Assembly (NCBI GenBank): GCA_963576565.1
Contig: OY755040.1
Coordinates: forward strand, 84,326,321 to 84,390,320
Direction of reading: 5' to 3'
DNA: 64,000 nt
Source: Aspidapion aeneum
Taxonomy: Eukaryota > Arthropoda > Insecta > Coleoptera > Brentidae
Below, one piece after another: positions 33,701 through 44,532 of the stretch. The translations under genes were made by a program, and so were the position numbers. The notes beneath the pieces are model-generated. The model made no database searches and was not told the DNA's origin. It was given only the letters and a program-made list of their open reading frames with translations. Positions within the stretch are counted from its first letter, which is position 1; every line of letters starts with the position of its first letter.

Positions 33701-34288
33701 AAATTAATAATTTTCTGCTCGATTTTACAAAGATTGGTAATTTTTAAGACCGAAATTATTGCCATTTATTCATAAATTTAAATAAAATTGGTAGTTTTCT
33801 TAATTTAAATTTAATTACATAAAATATTAAATTAAAATAGAACTTCTTAATATAATTAAACATAAAATTGGTACTTTCTTTTTGAATGAGAAAAAAATAT
33901 ACATTATTCTAGAAATAAGTAAAAGAACTAAATAAATCTTTATTTTCAATTCTCTATTATAATCAAATAAAAAAAAACTAATTAAAACTTAATTTTTATT
34001 CTTAAAAATAAATCTAAATAAATAACTAACAGAAGATGCTTTATTATTGAAATTCGTTTTCTACAAAAGTTGAACTTTTGATTTGATATTAAAAATACGA
34101 CGTCCTTGAGTTGTAAATATATTCGACTAATTTTTTTTTATTATATGCTGTTGGAAAACCGATCTTCATGTCTTTTAATTTTATTATAGCCCAAGTGTTT
34201 GGTTAATTTTAAATAATGATCAATAAATTAATTAATATTAATTTTTAAATACTGGGTTGCGCAAGCAAAAAGTGTGTAACAATTTTGG
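30743..34288. mobile_element. Probable 3.5 kb insertion of unknown type in Polinton cargo
   Basis: Bracketed by the 24 bp direct repeats. At its left edge a plus-strand frame reads WHGQYLKPVYPPEPPDPGT followed by an acidic DSDSGED end and a stop at about 30843. This looks like the tail of a retroelement polyprotein, but the link is weak. The remainder is strongly AT-rich. A higher-GC patch near 33170-33530 ends in a possible splice donor (AAAAG|GTAAAT at 33523). No poly-A tail or clear LTR pair was found. Confidence 0.4.
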
Positions 34289-34312
34289 CTGTTTTACCGT
34301 ATGATAAGTTAA
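34289..34312. repeat. 24 bp direct repeat, right copy
   Basis: Exact copy of 30719-30742, ending GATAAGTTAA. Confidence 0.7.
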
Positions 34313-35686
34313 CTAAATATATTGTAAGTATATTGTGTGAAAAAAAAAATGTAATTTTAATGGGCGTTTACCTTTTTAAATAGCGCTGTCACTGACACTT
34401 GAGAGTTTAGTATTTATTAAATGATTTTTTTCAAAACTAGCGTTACTTGTAGTTGCAAAAAAACAGTAAAACTAAAAGATTTTTGATTAACACGTATAAA
34501 TTTTCAGTCTGGTTTTATTATCACTAAGGAAATTAATAAAACTATGCTTTTTAACGAAGAAAATTCTTTATTTATACGTCTTTTCCCCCTCTTATTTTAA
34601 CTAATAGTGGTTTTTTTTACCACCTCTCTAAGAATTGCATTTTCAAATGTAGATGATCAAAACAACGCCTTTTTTACGATTTTTTTACTTGATTGGGTAA
34701 CGTTTTTTTCGTTTCATTTATCACATGCATGAGGGAGGGGAGGTACCCATCTTCTAAAACTTCGTGTGCTCATATTTACTATGCAAAGTCTTTTTTAAAA
34801 TTTATGTATTGGTTCTTTATGTGATTATCAAGTATTAAAATTTCCCACACTCATGGTTATTAAATATCTAAAGGTTATTTATCATCACTAAACCCTATTA
34901 TTACCTTTAAAAAAACTCTGGCATCCAAATTTTTTAGGGTGTATCAAATACCTCATACAGAGAAGTCCTGCATCCTTTCGTGAAGCAGGAAATTGAACAA
35001 TTAAATATGTCTAGACATGTTTTTCTATTGCTTTGTATTCATGATTATTACCCACTTCTTAAAAACATTCCACTGCATTAAATATTTAAGATATAACGAA
35101 TGCCCCTGTAGATAAGTTATGCATCCTGTGGTTCTAAAGCAGGAATTTAATGAAACGAGTCTTGAATTATTCTTTTGGGTTCTTTATTCATGCTTGTTTC
35201 TTTTTAAAAAAACTATTGAAACATTTAAATGTATATGTGTGTGCCTATCTATGAATGTTTATCATTAATCAGATCTATTAATGTCATACCCAAGTAGACC
35301 GACCCCCCCTGTGTGAAATATGATCGCTCTTATCTGTTTATTGCAGGAAATTTACATTTTTATTACTCCTGCGGTAGGTATTTTTTTCTTGGATATTTTT
35401 TTAAACCTTTAATCCCTTATATTTAAATGAAAGAAATATGTTTCCTGCATATTTTAAGAACATTGTGTAGCAGGATTTAGGTTTAGAAACGGTACCGAAC
35501 CTTTTTCTAAGGAACGCCCAAATAGGAATAGAAAAACTATGATTGGCTAGCTTAATGTTTGAATTTTAACCCCTTTTTAATTTTTTATGAACGTGGAAGT
35601 TACCATATTCCAAAACTCTTTTCAAAACTTTAGTTTAACTCGAGCTTTATTTAGTTGTTAGTTAAGTTATTAGTTATTTCTAAAAC
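34313..35686. other. AT-rich DNA upstream of the RING gene
   Basis: No ORF. AT-rich throughout; it should hold the promoter of the RING gene, but no element can be assigned. Confidence 0.35.
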
Positions 35687-36735
35687 ATGGATAAAATTTT
35701 TGAATATAGTTTTAATAAAAATATTTGGTAAGTACCTATTTAGTTTATTTAATATTGGTTTGTAAATTTAGTTTTTACTTTAAACAGTCTGCCTCTTAAT
35801 TTTTTAATATTTGAGATCTAATACAGTCTAGGTATTTTAAAGTTTTTTATTTAGTAAAGTAACATGGTTCATACTCTACTCTATTGTCATAAATCTATAA
35901 AATTGTAAAACATATTCGTCATGTAGGTATCATAGTAAAATATGTATAGTTTTTTGTTTGTTTCAGCGACCGTCTCATGACATTTTTGACATGCATGACC
36001 TGTATGCAAACACCAAACCATAGAAACAGGAATACGCTACTGGAACTACACAGCTGCGAAAATGGGCATCTTTTTTGTAGGAGGTGTCTCATGCATACAG
36101 CCTACCAAATGTTTTGTAGTTCCTGTGGCAATGGAGGTATTCCGGGGGTTTACGTGAAGCCCGAGCAGATGTTGTGGCTTAGAGTTGCAAATTTATGCAG
36201 AAAATGAAAGGTGAGATTTTGTATGTATGCATGTATAAGAATATTTTTAATCATATATATCGCGATTATACCTAATCACTTTATTTTGTCTGTGAGTGTC
36301 TGAATAATAATTGTATAATAAAAATATCTAACCTCTAAGCATTCTTGCTATAAAGGTATGGTAACTAATAGAGTCTTTTATATACTTACAACAAAATTAT
36401 TGAATCGAATTCTTTTGTGTTCTTAAGTGGTTAAACTTCTTTGGTTATATTACAAAAATAGTTGATAATAAAAAACCTTATGATACTAATTTTTGTTTTT
36501 ATTGTTTCAGTCGCATCTTTGCCCTTAAAAGGCAATTGGAATATCTAGGCCCTGTAGAGCCCTTGGGGGATACTACTGCTACCGCGGTAGACGTCAGACA
36601 CCCGTCCTTGAGCTGCAGCAGGCTTGGAATGTGAGATCCCCTTCACGATCCATTGAATTTCGACGGGAGAATCGTCCTTTGATGGTACCTAAATGTAGGA
36701 CGTTATCAGAGGATGATATAGTGATTTTAGAATAG
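35687..36735 (+). pseudogene. Three-exon RING-finger gene carried by the Polinton
   Basis: Predicted exons are 35687-35727 (ATG start, 13 codons), 35967-36210 and 36511-36735. All splice sites are canonical: donors TTTG|GTAAGT and AAAG|GTGAGA, acceptors GTTTCAG|C and GTTTCAG|T. Exon 2 holds the RING: CMTC, later HSCENGHLFCRRC and FCSSCG, a C3HC4-like spacing typical of E3 ubiquitin ligases. Exon 3 encodes RIFALKRQLEYLGPVEP and a Ser/Arg-rich tail ending ...DIVILE at TAG 36735. An in-frame TGA (36205-36207), explained by one extra A in the preceding run, and a frame change near 36603 interrupt it, so this copy is probably dead. It resembles no core Polinton gene; host capture is plausible. Confidence 0.65.
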
Positions 36736-36984
36736 GTAGTTTAATTTTTTAGCAAATTATTTTAGTCCCTAATATTAGTTTTAACAACTTTATTTTTTTA
36801 AATTTAATTATACTTAGGTAGTTAACTAAATTTATGTAATGTTTTATTTAAAACACATTTTTTAAATCAAGGTGTTATCTACGATTTCCAAAAAAAAAGA
36901 CTGCTTCAAAACTTTAAGAACTATGCAACTATTTATTTAATCAATTGTGCCATTTGCTTCTTCTATTTTGACTAAACTGAAAAT

Positions 36985-37165
36985 AATTTTGTTACAATCC
37001 TACAAATAAATGGTCGCAATCTGAAAAACATATTGTTGCAATCGTAAACACAAACTGTTACAATCCAAAAATCAAATTGTTACAATTATAAATACAAACT
37101 GTTACAATCCAACAGGGAAATTGTTACATTGCTAAAAACAAATTGTTACAATCGAAATGGTAATA
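36985..37165. repeat. Short tandem motif AAACTGTTACAATCC
   Basis: The core TTGTTACAAT or CTGTTACAAT recurs about seven times at 20-40 bp intervals, in the 200 bp inside the right TIR. Confidence 0.7.
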
Positions 37166-37371
37166 ATCTAAAACAAATCAATTCCATGCATTTTTAAAAA
37201 AAACTTATTGCATAAAACTATAACTATAAAGTAAATAATATATTATATTGCTATTATAACATTCAGATAACCTATACTTACCTACATTATCATAATATGT
37301 GGCTTTTCAAAAGAATATTAAGTACCTATCTATAGCACAAGAAATATCACACATAGGTACCTACCTTTATT

Positions 37372-37640
37372 GGTTTTGTCCTTTTCGTTCCCTTTTCTAA
37401 GCATATGTAGATTACATACTATAAGCTCATTATATACGGACCAAAATAAAAAGACAGTGGCGTACCTGTATAAATATTTTAAACAAGGGTCTCACCTCAG
37501 TTAGACATCAAATTCACCCTAAAAGAATATGGTTAGGCTCAAAATTTGGCTTTAATAACTTTTGGGGGGGCCTGGCCCCCCCAAAAATTTGACCGCCCGC
37601 CACTGGAAAAAATACAGCTCAATTGACTTTCTGTACTACT
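37372..37640. repeat. Polinton right terminal inverted repeat
   Basis: Inverted copy of 16179-16470, ending CTGTACTACT. Followed directly by TACACA at 37641-37646. Confidence 0.9.
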
Positions 37641-38100
37641 TACACAGACCCCAAAATTATGTCGAAATCGGTGGTGTAGGTCATAGCCGGGATAAAGATA
37701 GCTCACAATAGGTGTTGCAGAACTGATTTTAGTTTCAGTGAGAACAAGGATATCAGGTCTTTGTTCTTCAAGATGTTGGTGGATTGAATTCATGTTGGTA
37801 CTTAATTCTCTTATATTGCTAAAATCAATTCTGTGTTGAGTTTTTGGTCTTCTTTTAATATCTTTGCATGAAGGACCCCCAGGATCACCCGACGCACAGA
37901 GATCCGAGTGGTCGGGTATTTTACCTGCGGAATATTTTGATCCTGGAGGCGCCATCATGCTATCTGTTACTCATTGTTGGAACCGGACTGCCAGCGCAGT
38001 AGCGGAACGTGGTGATACCATTTAGCGCTACTCAGTTCTGGCATGGTGGTATCTCTCCGGTCGACGCCCAATGAGTAAAAGCGTCTACCACCTACTTATT
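37641..38100 (-). pseudogene. LINE copy B, 5' piece (endonuclease start)
   Basis: Continues LINE copy B to the right of the Polinton. The minus strand holds the endonuclease start with LEEQRPDILVLTETKI, almost identical to copy A at 7690-8100, and the adjoining 5' untranslated DNA. Confidence 0.85.
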
Positions 38101-38769
38101 AAACGAAATCGCGAACAAACATAATAATTGATACGGAATCACAAAAATTAAGACTCCATAGGAAAATCGCTGTAATCACAGAACTGAAAGTCGAAAACAA
38201 GAGTAATCACCGCTGTTCAGCCAGTTTCTTCACGTCTCAGGGGCCCCTGTCAGGATCTAATGATAACACCACGTAGCTGACGGGCTAAAGATTCCAGTTC
38301 TATGGTTTTTAGTCCACAAACCGAGCACTTTCAAGTATAGAAAATTGTAATAAATTGGAGAAAGTAATTAACACGCCATTTTCTCGAGGCGGTCGTGAAA
38401 CAATCTCTCTGATTATTGTTGCGCATGTCCCAAGCGCAGAAAAATGTACCTTTCTTCTAGTCCAATTGTGTGGTTTTAAATTTTAAAAAGAACCGCGAAA
38501 TTTAGGGCGAGCTAACATAACTGGCCTCTAAAGCATACAATTTTAAACTATCAGCAGGATAGGTATGGTTATAAGAAAAAAAAATGAACGACCGAAAAAA
38601 ATAAATGAATGAAAAGTAGATAGGTGTGAAGTTTATTTATGATTAACGAAAACCCGAAAAAAATAAAAATAATTAAACAAGTTCTTAAACAAAAAAAATT
38701 ACCTATTGAAGTAAATAAACCAAGATCAATAAACCCGATCAATAGGTAGAAAAATGAAAATTTATTGTA
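38101..38769 (-). other. BEL 3' untranslated or LTR DNA joined to the LINE 5' end
   Basis: Nearly identical to 8150-8820 in unit A. No coding capacity beyond read-through of the BEL frame. I could not find LTR borders or a primer/polypurine tract. Confidence 0.4.
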
Positions 38770-38990
38770 ATTTGGCAAGGCGCATAGTTTAACGACTGGC
38801 CGCTTGTAAACACCAGTAGTCGTTCGTACCGTTGCTACACGCACTTGACCGTCTCCGCCGGGATGCGATTTAAGAACCCGACCGATTGGCCATTTCAAAG
38901 GTGATTGGATGTGGTCACTCGATATGATAACCAAATCATTTAATTTGATGTTTGGGAACGAATCAGCCCACTTGTGTCGCTGTTGGGGCG
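38770..38990 (-). pseudogene. BEL/Pao pol C-terminal (DUF5641-like) domain
   Basis: Minus strand: QQRHKWADSFPNIKLNDLVI, PLKWPIGRV, HPGGDGQVRVATVRT and YKRPVVKLCALP, the hallmark tail of BEL/Pao polyproteins. Its upstream neighbour, the integrase end, lies 20 kb away at 59284-59815 because the foldback inserted between them. The reading resumes in the right order on both sides. Confidence 0.85.
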
Positions 38991-39417
38991 TATGCACAGT
39001 GTACCTGAATGAAGTATAGGTTACATAAAAATAGTTCCAAAAACCAATTGCACATTTTGAATATGGACTCTTTCCTGACTTCAGAGCCATATTCATATAA
39101 ATCCTAGCTGATCCTCTTCTCGAAATGTTATCAATATTTTGCCTTTTTTCTAGTTAGTCTAGGCGCTGCCTCCTGTCACGTGTGACCTAATATGTGCGCT
39201 CAGTTTGACTGCGGGGCTTTATTAAGCACCCATAGCAGTATGAAAAAAGTTTGGTCACGTGGTCGAACTCATGATCTTTGAAAAATACCGCCAAATTAAA
39301 AGATTTTTTGTTTAAGCGTATTCATAACCAATGAGTTCGTAGTAGTCCTATATTAATTGTTTAAAGCTTCTTTTACTCCTTTTTGAAAGGCAAACAAATT
39401 TTGTCATAACACATTTT

Positions 39418-42400
39418 TTTGACAAAGTACGTAGTTTTTGAGATATACCAAGATTATTAGTATTGCTGCTCGCAAAAGAGTTAAAATAATACCCATGCTC
39501 ATTTTATTGTAGCTACAATATTATTGACATTTGTTTTTTTTTTGTTACATAGAAGGCTTTAAACCTTTCACAGAAGAGAATATTGACTATATGTTTTTAA
39601 AGTTCGTTGGATGGTACCCGTCAAGACTGCCTTAAAGAGGGTGGTTTCTGAAACTGTTCACAATATTATAGTAGAAGTGAATTTGCCGCGAAACGATAGT
39701 AGTAGATATATGTTCCTTCTGGGCCAAAATGTGGTGAAGTTCCGAGAATTCCTATTGTTCTTTTGTATGCAGGTGTCTTTTTAACAATGGGCGAAGGGTC
39801 ATTGTCTTTTTAATAATAGCTTTATTGTGCGAGTCATTTTTAGAGCATACGACAGTAGTCTGAGTACTGTTTTGACCTTAATATTACAATTTGCAGTTAT
39901 GGCAGCCATAGTTTTTTTGACAATAGCTTAATAGTGCAAGAGTTTTTTAGAGCATAGACGGAGAGTACGTGTCTCTTTTTGACTTTGATATTACAATTTC
40001 TATGGCTATGGGAGATAGCCTTTTTGGATTTGATATGATATCGGATAGTTGCGAAGACCATTATCTTTTGTGTACAGAGGCGAGCACTGTGGGTGGTATT
40101 TTAACATTGATATGTAAATTAATGTGTGTCTTTGTCTTTTGTGTGCAGGTGTGCAGGTGTGAGTTGGCTTTCTCTTTTGTATGTGGAGGCAAACAACAAA
40201 GGGCATTTTATTGACATCGACAATAAATGGCCTTGAGCCTAAATTTATTACCCAACAAGTCAAGACAAGTCTAAGTAAAGATTGCATTCTCTTGTTGCTA
40301 ATTACACCAGGTGTTCATTCATTATGCTTTGTATGCAGCTGCAAAAGGTATTATTGACTTCGACAATGAATGGTCTTGAACCTAAATTTTTCACCCGACA
40401 AGTCAAGACAAGTTTAATTCCACACCACATATATTCTGAAAGAGTTGGCGTTAAGCCAGTTGTCAACCGACAAGTCAAGACGAGTCAAGATCGCATATAT
40501 TGTAAAAGAGTGCATTGTGTGTGATTCATACCAGATGTTTTATTTTTGTATGCAGAGGCTTATAGTCTGAGAGGTATTATATTTACCAGCGAACAAATCG
40601 AGACAAGTTTAAGTAAAGATCGTATTCTCTTGGTACTAATTACAATAGGTTCATTCATTATGCTTTATCAAAATTTGGAATGCTGCAAAGTGACACTATA
40701 TTATTAAAATTTACATCAAAGAACTGCTACAGCTTGTGCTTTGTGATCCAATTAATCATGAAGATGCATTGTTGGAAAAATACTCTGCCAGTATATGGGC
40801 ACCTAAGCTTACACTTACTTATAGTTATAGTATATGTGTGAGCCAATATAACTAAAAAACTGAAATATATTTTATTCAACTCCAGACTCAATTACATTTC
40901 ATTTGATACAACACAAACCATGTTTTAACTTAAACTCGACACAAAAATCCGCCCAGGTACCAAATTTCACTCAAATCAAGCAAACTGTTTTTGGGTTATA
41001 CACGTGGGTCGTTACAGACAGACAGTCAGACAGACAGGCAGACATACAAACACACACACACAGACAGACGGCGCGACAGAAAAAAAGTTTCAAAATCATC
41101 TGAAACACAAAGATATATAGTATATTATATTTACTACCCAACAAATCAAGACAAGTTTAAGTAAAGATCTCGTAAAAACTCGACGCAAAACCCCGCCCAG
41201 GTACCAAATTTCACTCAAATCAAGCAAGCTGTTTTTGGGTTATGCACGTTGGTCGTTACAGACAGACATACAAACACACACACAGACAGACAGCGCGACA
41301 AAAAAGTTTCAAAATAATCTGAAGCACAAAGATATATAGTATAGTAGTAGTGTGAGATAATATCAACAACAATTTCAGTCTTGACAATCTATGAATTAAA
41401 TTTGACGGACAAACCCAGCCATTTAACAACATATTGCTCCTTATTGTTATTTATGCTCTTCTTCAAAATTTTTCTACCAAATAGGCTGTCGACTTTAATT
41501 ATATGATGGTTTTTTGACAAAAACTCAAAAAGTACCAAACTAATCTAAAAATTTTTCTCTGATGTTTATAGATCTTGGTAGGCCCTATGGTTAAAATTAT
41601 TATACATTTTTCTTTTTGACGTCTCTGTTTAGAGATATAGGCAAATAATTGAAATTTAAAAAAAATCTGCCTTTGAAAAACACAGGGACCTATTGCGCGT
41701 CAATACACTAAGTGGGTGACATCTAAAGCCACATACATTTATTTTGTTATCGTAGAAATAGGTTCAATCAAGGGCTGTCAATTCACCGGAAGTGATGCAG
41801 CAAAATCGTTTCTGAGATATAAATTGTCAAAATATAACCAATTTAAGGTTTTTTATATTTAAGGAGCCCTGGAGAGGAGGGGTGCGACCTACAAAAAAGT
41901 TTATTTGAAGTTTTTCTGTTAATTTGACAGTAAAAATAATTTCTGGTATTAAAAAATTAAATTTTTGTATTTTTTTTTGGCCTGATGACGTCACTTACAT
42001 AAACGGTGCGAGCGAGTGCTTTTATTCGAGATTTTAAGTTATCGTAGAGCTCTGAAATTTGGCACACTAATAGGCATCGACAAACTAAATCAAAATGGAT
42101 TCTTGCATTTTTTCGATTTGACCCTATACGGGCTTCCGGGAATCCATATTTGAAAGGGAAACTACGCGCCTCCCGTTAAATTCTATATTCTATATTCTAT
42201 AAAGAATCGAGACTTTTGATTTGAGCCCCCCACTCCTCGCTATAGGCATAATATGTCAAAACAGAAAATTGGACATAGCGTAATTAGTTTACACCTGGAA
42301 GACACAATTTTAACGGAAGCATCTGTCGCCGTCGAGATAATGAAAATTAATTGTCGGTGTCTTAAAATATGACACTTTAAAGTAGCACCACTTTTTGGCA

Positions 42401-43876
42401 AATTTTGATGGTTCTTTGGCAAAAACTCAAAAAGTACCAGACTAATCAAAATTTTTTCTTTGATATTTATAGATCTTCGTAGGCCATATCGATAAAGTTA
42501 TTATAAATTTTTCATTTTGACGTCTCGAGATATAGGCAAATAATTGAAATTTAAAATAATGCTGTTTTTTAAAAACGCAGGGGCCTATTGCGCGTCAATG
42601 CACTAAGTGGGTGACATCTAAAGCCATAAATTAATAGTTTTACCGTAGAAATAGGTTCAGTCAAGGGCTGTCAAGTCACCGGAAGTCGAGCAAGAAAATA
42701 GTTTGAGATATGACCCTTCAAAGTTTTACATACAAACGGTGATATCTCAAAAACAACTAAACCGATTCCGATTTGGTTTTTGGTTTTCTCAATAAAACCA
42801 ACATTGCTATGATTCTTATAGAAAAAATTTTCGTTTTTCCCAACTTTGAAAAAAATGGAGGGGAAATTACCCTAAAAGCTTGATTTAAAAAAAATAGTCC
42901 ACTTCGGGGTGGGGGGGGGGGGCGAGAGTCACATACTAATATAGAAATAAATTGGAGGTGATTAGGGCCGAGAGTCACATACTCATATAGAACTAAATTT
43001 CCCTTTTCTTCACGCCTAGCCTTTGATATTTGGCCCTTCACGGCCAAATCACACAAGTACAACATTTATACATAACGCAATTCACAAGCAAAAAACCAAG
43101 TAAGTAACTTAAACATCTGTAACCGCGAGAGTTAAACGAAAAACGAACTTATGTGTGTCTCGACTTGTCTCAAGACATAGAGTCGCGTTTCGCCTGGCCC
43201 GCCGTGCATTTGTAAAATATCTGACCCTTCGTCGCACTCTTTGCTACTTTAAAAAAAAACTATGCGTCCGATTGACATTTTTAAAAAAATCATTGTGATT
43301 CCTGATCTTTCATACATAAAGTTTACAGAAGGTGTTTTTTTGATTAAGCAAAGGGTTCTCGAGTTATAACAAGTTATACATTATTATAAATACGCGTTTT
43401 CAGGGCGAGCACTTGTTTAATAGGGAACTCCATATAAAAGCATTGGGAACGATATTTTTAACATTGAAAAATAAATATTTCTGATAGTAATATTACTATA
43501 TGCTTTTGGTGGAGTCATGAGCACACTTTAGAGATTCAAAAAATTCAAATTTTTGGAAAAACTACCCATACCACCCTCTGCAAACGACGATTTTTGGACG
43601 ACCAGTCGATTTTGCATTCTTAGGGTGTAAGAAATGATTTAAATTGTGTCTTACATTTTAGCAATGAAGTGCACACGAAAATCGGTTCTAGAAGCCTTTT
43701 ACGCGCTTTTAAACTCTACTATAAAGCTTTATTTGAATTTCGAATGCTGTAAAGTGATATTATATTATTAAAATTTACATCAAAGAACTTTTATAAGATG
43801 ACATGCCAATAAAAAGAAGAAGAAGATTAGGGTGTTATGTTTACTTACTTTAAGTGAATTTTACTGCAAAAACACA
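39418..43876. other. Foldback left arm, outer part: repeats, no clear gene
   Basis: Contains two tandem copies of a roughly 230 bp unit (about 40925-41110 and 41165-41345) with GTACCAAATTTCACTCAAAT and runs of CAGACAGACAG, mirrored at 56660-57060. The stretch 41500-42720 contains a doubled block (AAAAACTCAAAAAGTACCA near 41520 and 42422; GCGCGTCAATRCACTAAGTG near 41697 and 42593) absent from the right arm. That makes it a left-arm-specific insertion. Confidence 0.5.
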
Positions 43877-44221
43877 ATGTCGTGGTTAGATTTTAAAGAG
43901 TACACAAAATTTTATGATTTAAATGGTGGTGTTGATTACTTAAAAGAAACGTTTTATGACTTACTTTTTGAATCTGAACATGATCAAATTTATGGAGGTG
44001 AATGGTCTAGAAGTGAACAAGAGTTGCAAAATTTAAATAAAAAATATTTGTTGGCTATTAAACATTATAATCATTTTTTTGTACATAACAATATTGAGAT
44101 TTTAGTTATTAAATTATATGAATTAGATATAATAGAGCAAGTGTTTAGTATTAGAAAATACATTCCTCGCAGTATAATAGATAAGTTTTCTGAGCTGGAG
44201 ACAGATGTTGAATATGATTAA
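43877..44221 (+). CDS. Foldback-arm ORF, left copy: 114-residue unknown protein
   Basis: ATG at 43877; MSWLDFKEYTKF..., ending ...SELETDVEYD. It is an acidic, helix-rich soluble protein with no signal or membrane segment, and I recognise no family. The inverted arm keeps a full-length homologue at 54693-55034. Aligned by eye, the two differ at about a dozen residues plus one in-frame codon deletion, and most substitutions change the amino acid. Open in both arms but drifting is the fairest reading. It may be the only protein of the element. Confidence 0.5.
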   Translation: MSWLDFKEYTKFYDLNGGVDYLKETFYDLLFESEHDQIYGGEWSRSEQELQNLNKKYLLAIKHYNHFFVHNNIEILVIKLYELDIIEQVFSIRKYIPRSIIDKFSELETDVEYD

Positions 44222-44370
44222 TAAATTATTAGTGTATTAAATAAATATTTTTGTTCTACGAATATTAATAAACAAATATTAAAAATTAATGTTGTACAAT
44301 TAATAGTTGATCATATGTATATATAAGTCAACTAGAATATTTTTAAAAAATACCAAGAACATTAAAAAAT

Positions 44371-44532
44371 AACTATAGGTAAATTTAGTGGGAATAAGGA
44401 CATTGTTGTTCTGGTAAATATACGTTTTAATCCATCGGTAACGTTTCGACAATGGTTTTTGTCTTCGATGGATTAAAACGTATATTTACCAGAACAACAG
44501 TGTCCTTATTCCCACTAAATTTACCTATAGTT
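44371..44532. mobile_element. Hairpin MITE present only in the left arm
   Basis: AACTATAGGTAAATTTAGTG and the inverted copy at the right end enclose a 25 bp loop; arms are about 66 bp and nearly perfect. The right arm lacks it (near 54540), so it inserted after the palindrome formed. Confidence 0.8.

Larger units (their letters stand above)
16179..37640. mobile_element. Complete Polinton / adintovirus-like element, 21,462 bp
   Basis: Termini are AGTAGTAGTACAG... and ...CTGTACTACT, inverted and flanked by the 6 bp duplication TACACA. The element contains the full Polinton set: major capsid, penton-like protein, adenain-type protease joined to a phospholipase A2 domain, packaging ATPase, integrase with chromodomain and protein-primed DNA polymerase B. 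It interrupts LINE copy B. Almost every gene carries a frameshift or stop, so it is a decayed provirus. About 8 kb to the right of polB holds few viral genes but includes a spliced RING-finger gene and possibly a 3.5 kb insertion. Confidence 0.93.

Noticed and set aside
31190..34280. Possible LTR starting TGTAACA and ending TGTAACA
   Set aside because: A 3 kb LTR would be extreme, no second copy is seen, and no primer-binding or polypurine tract could be placed.
40903..41103. ORF with Gln/Thr/Asp-rich repeats
   Set aside because: Encoded by a CAGACAGACA simple repeat within a dispersed non-coding repeat.
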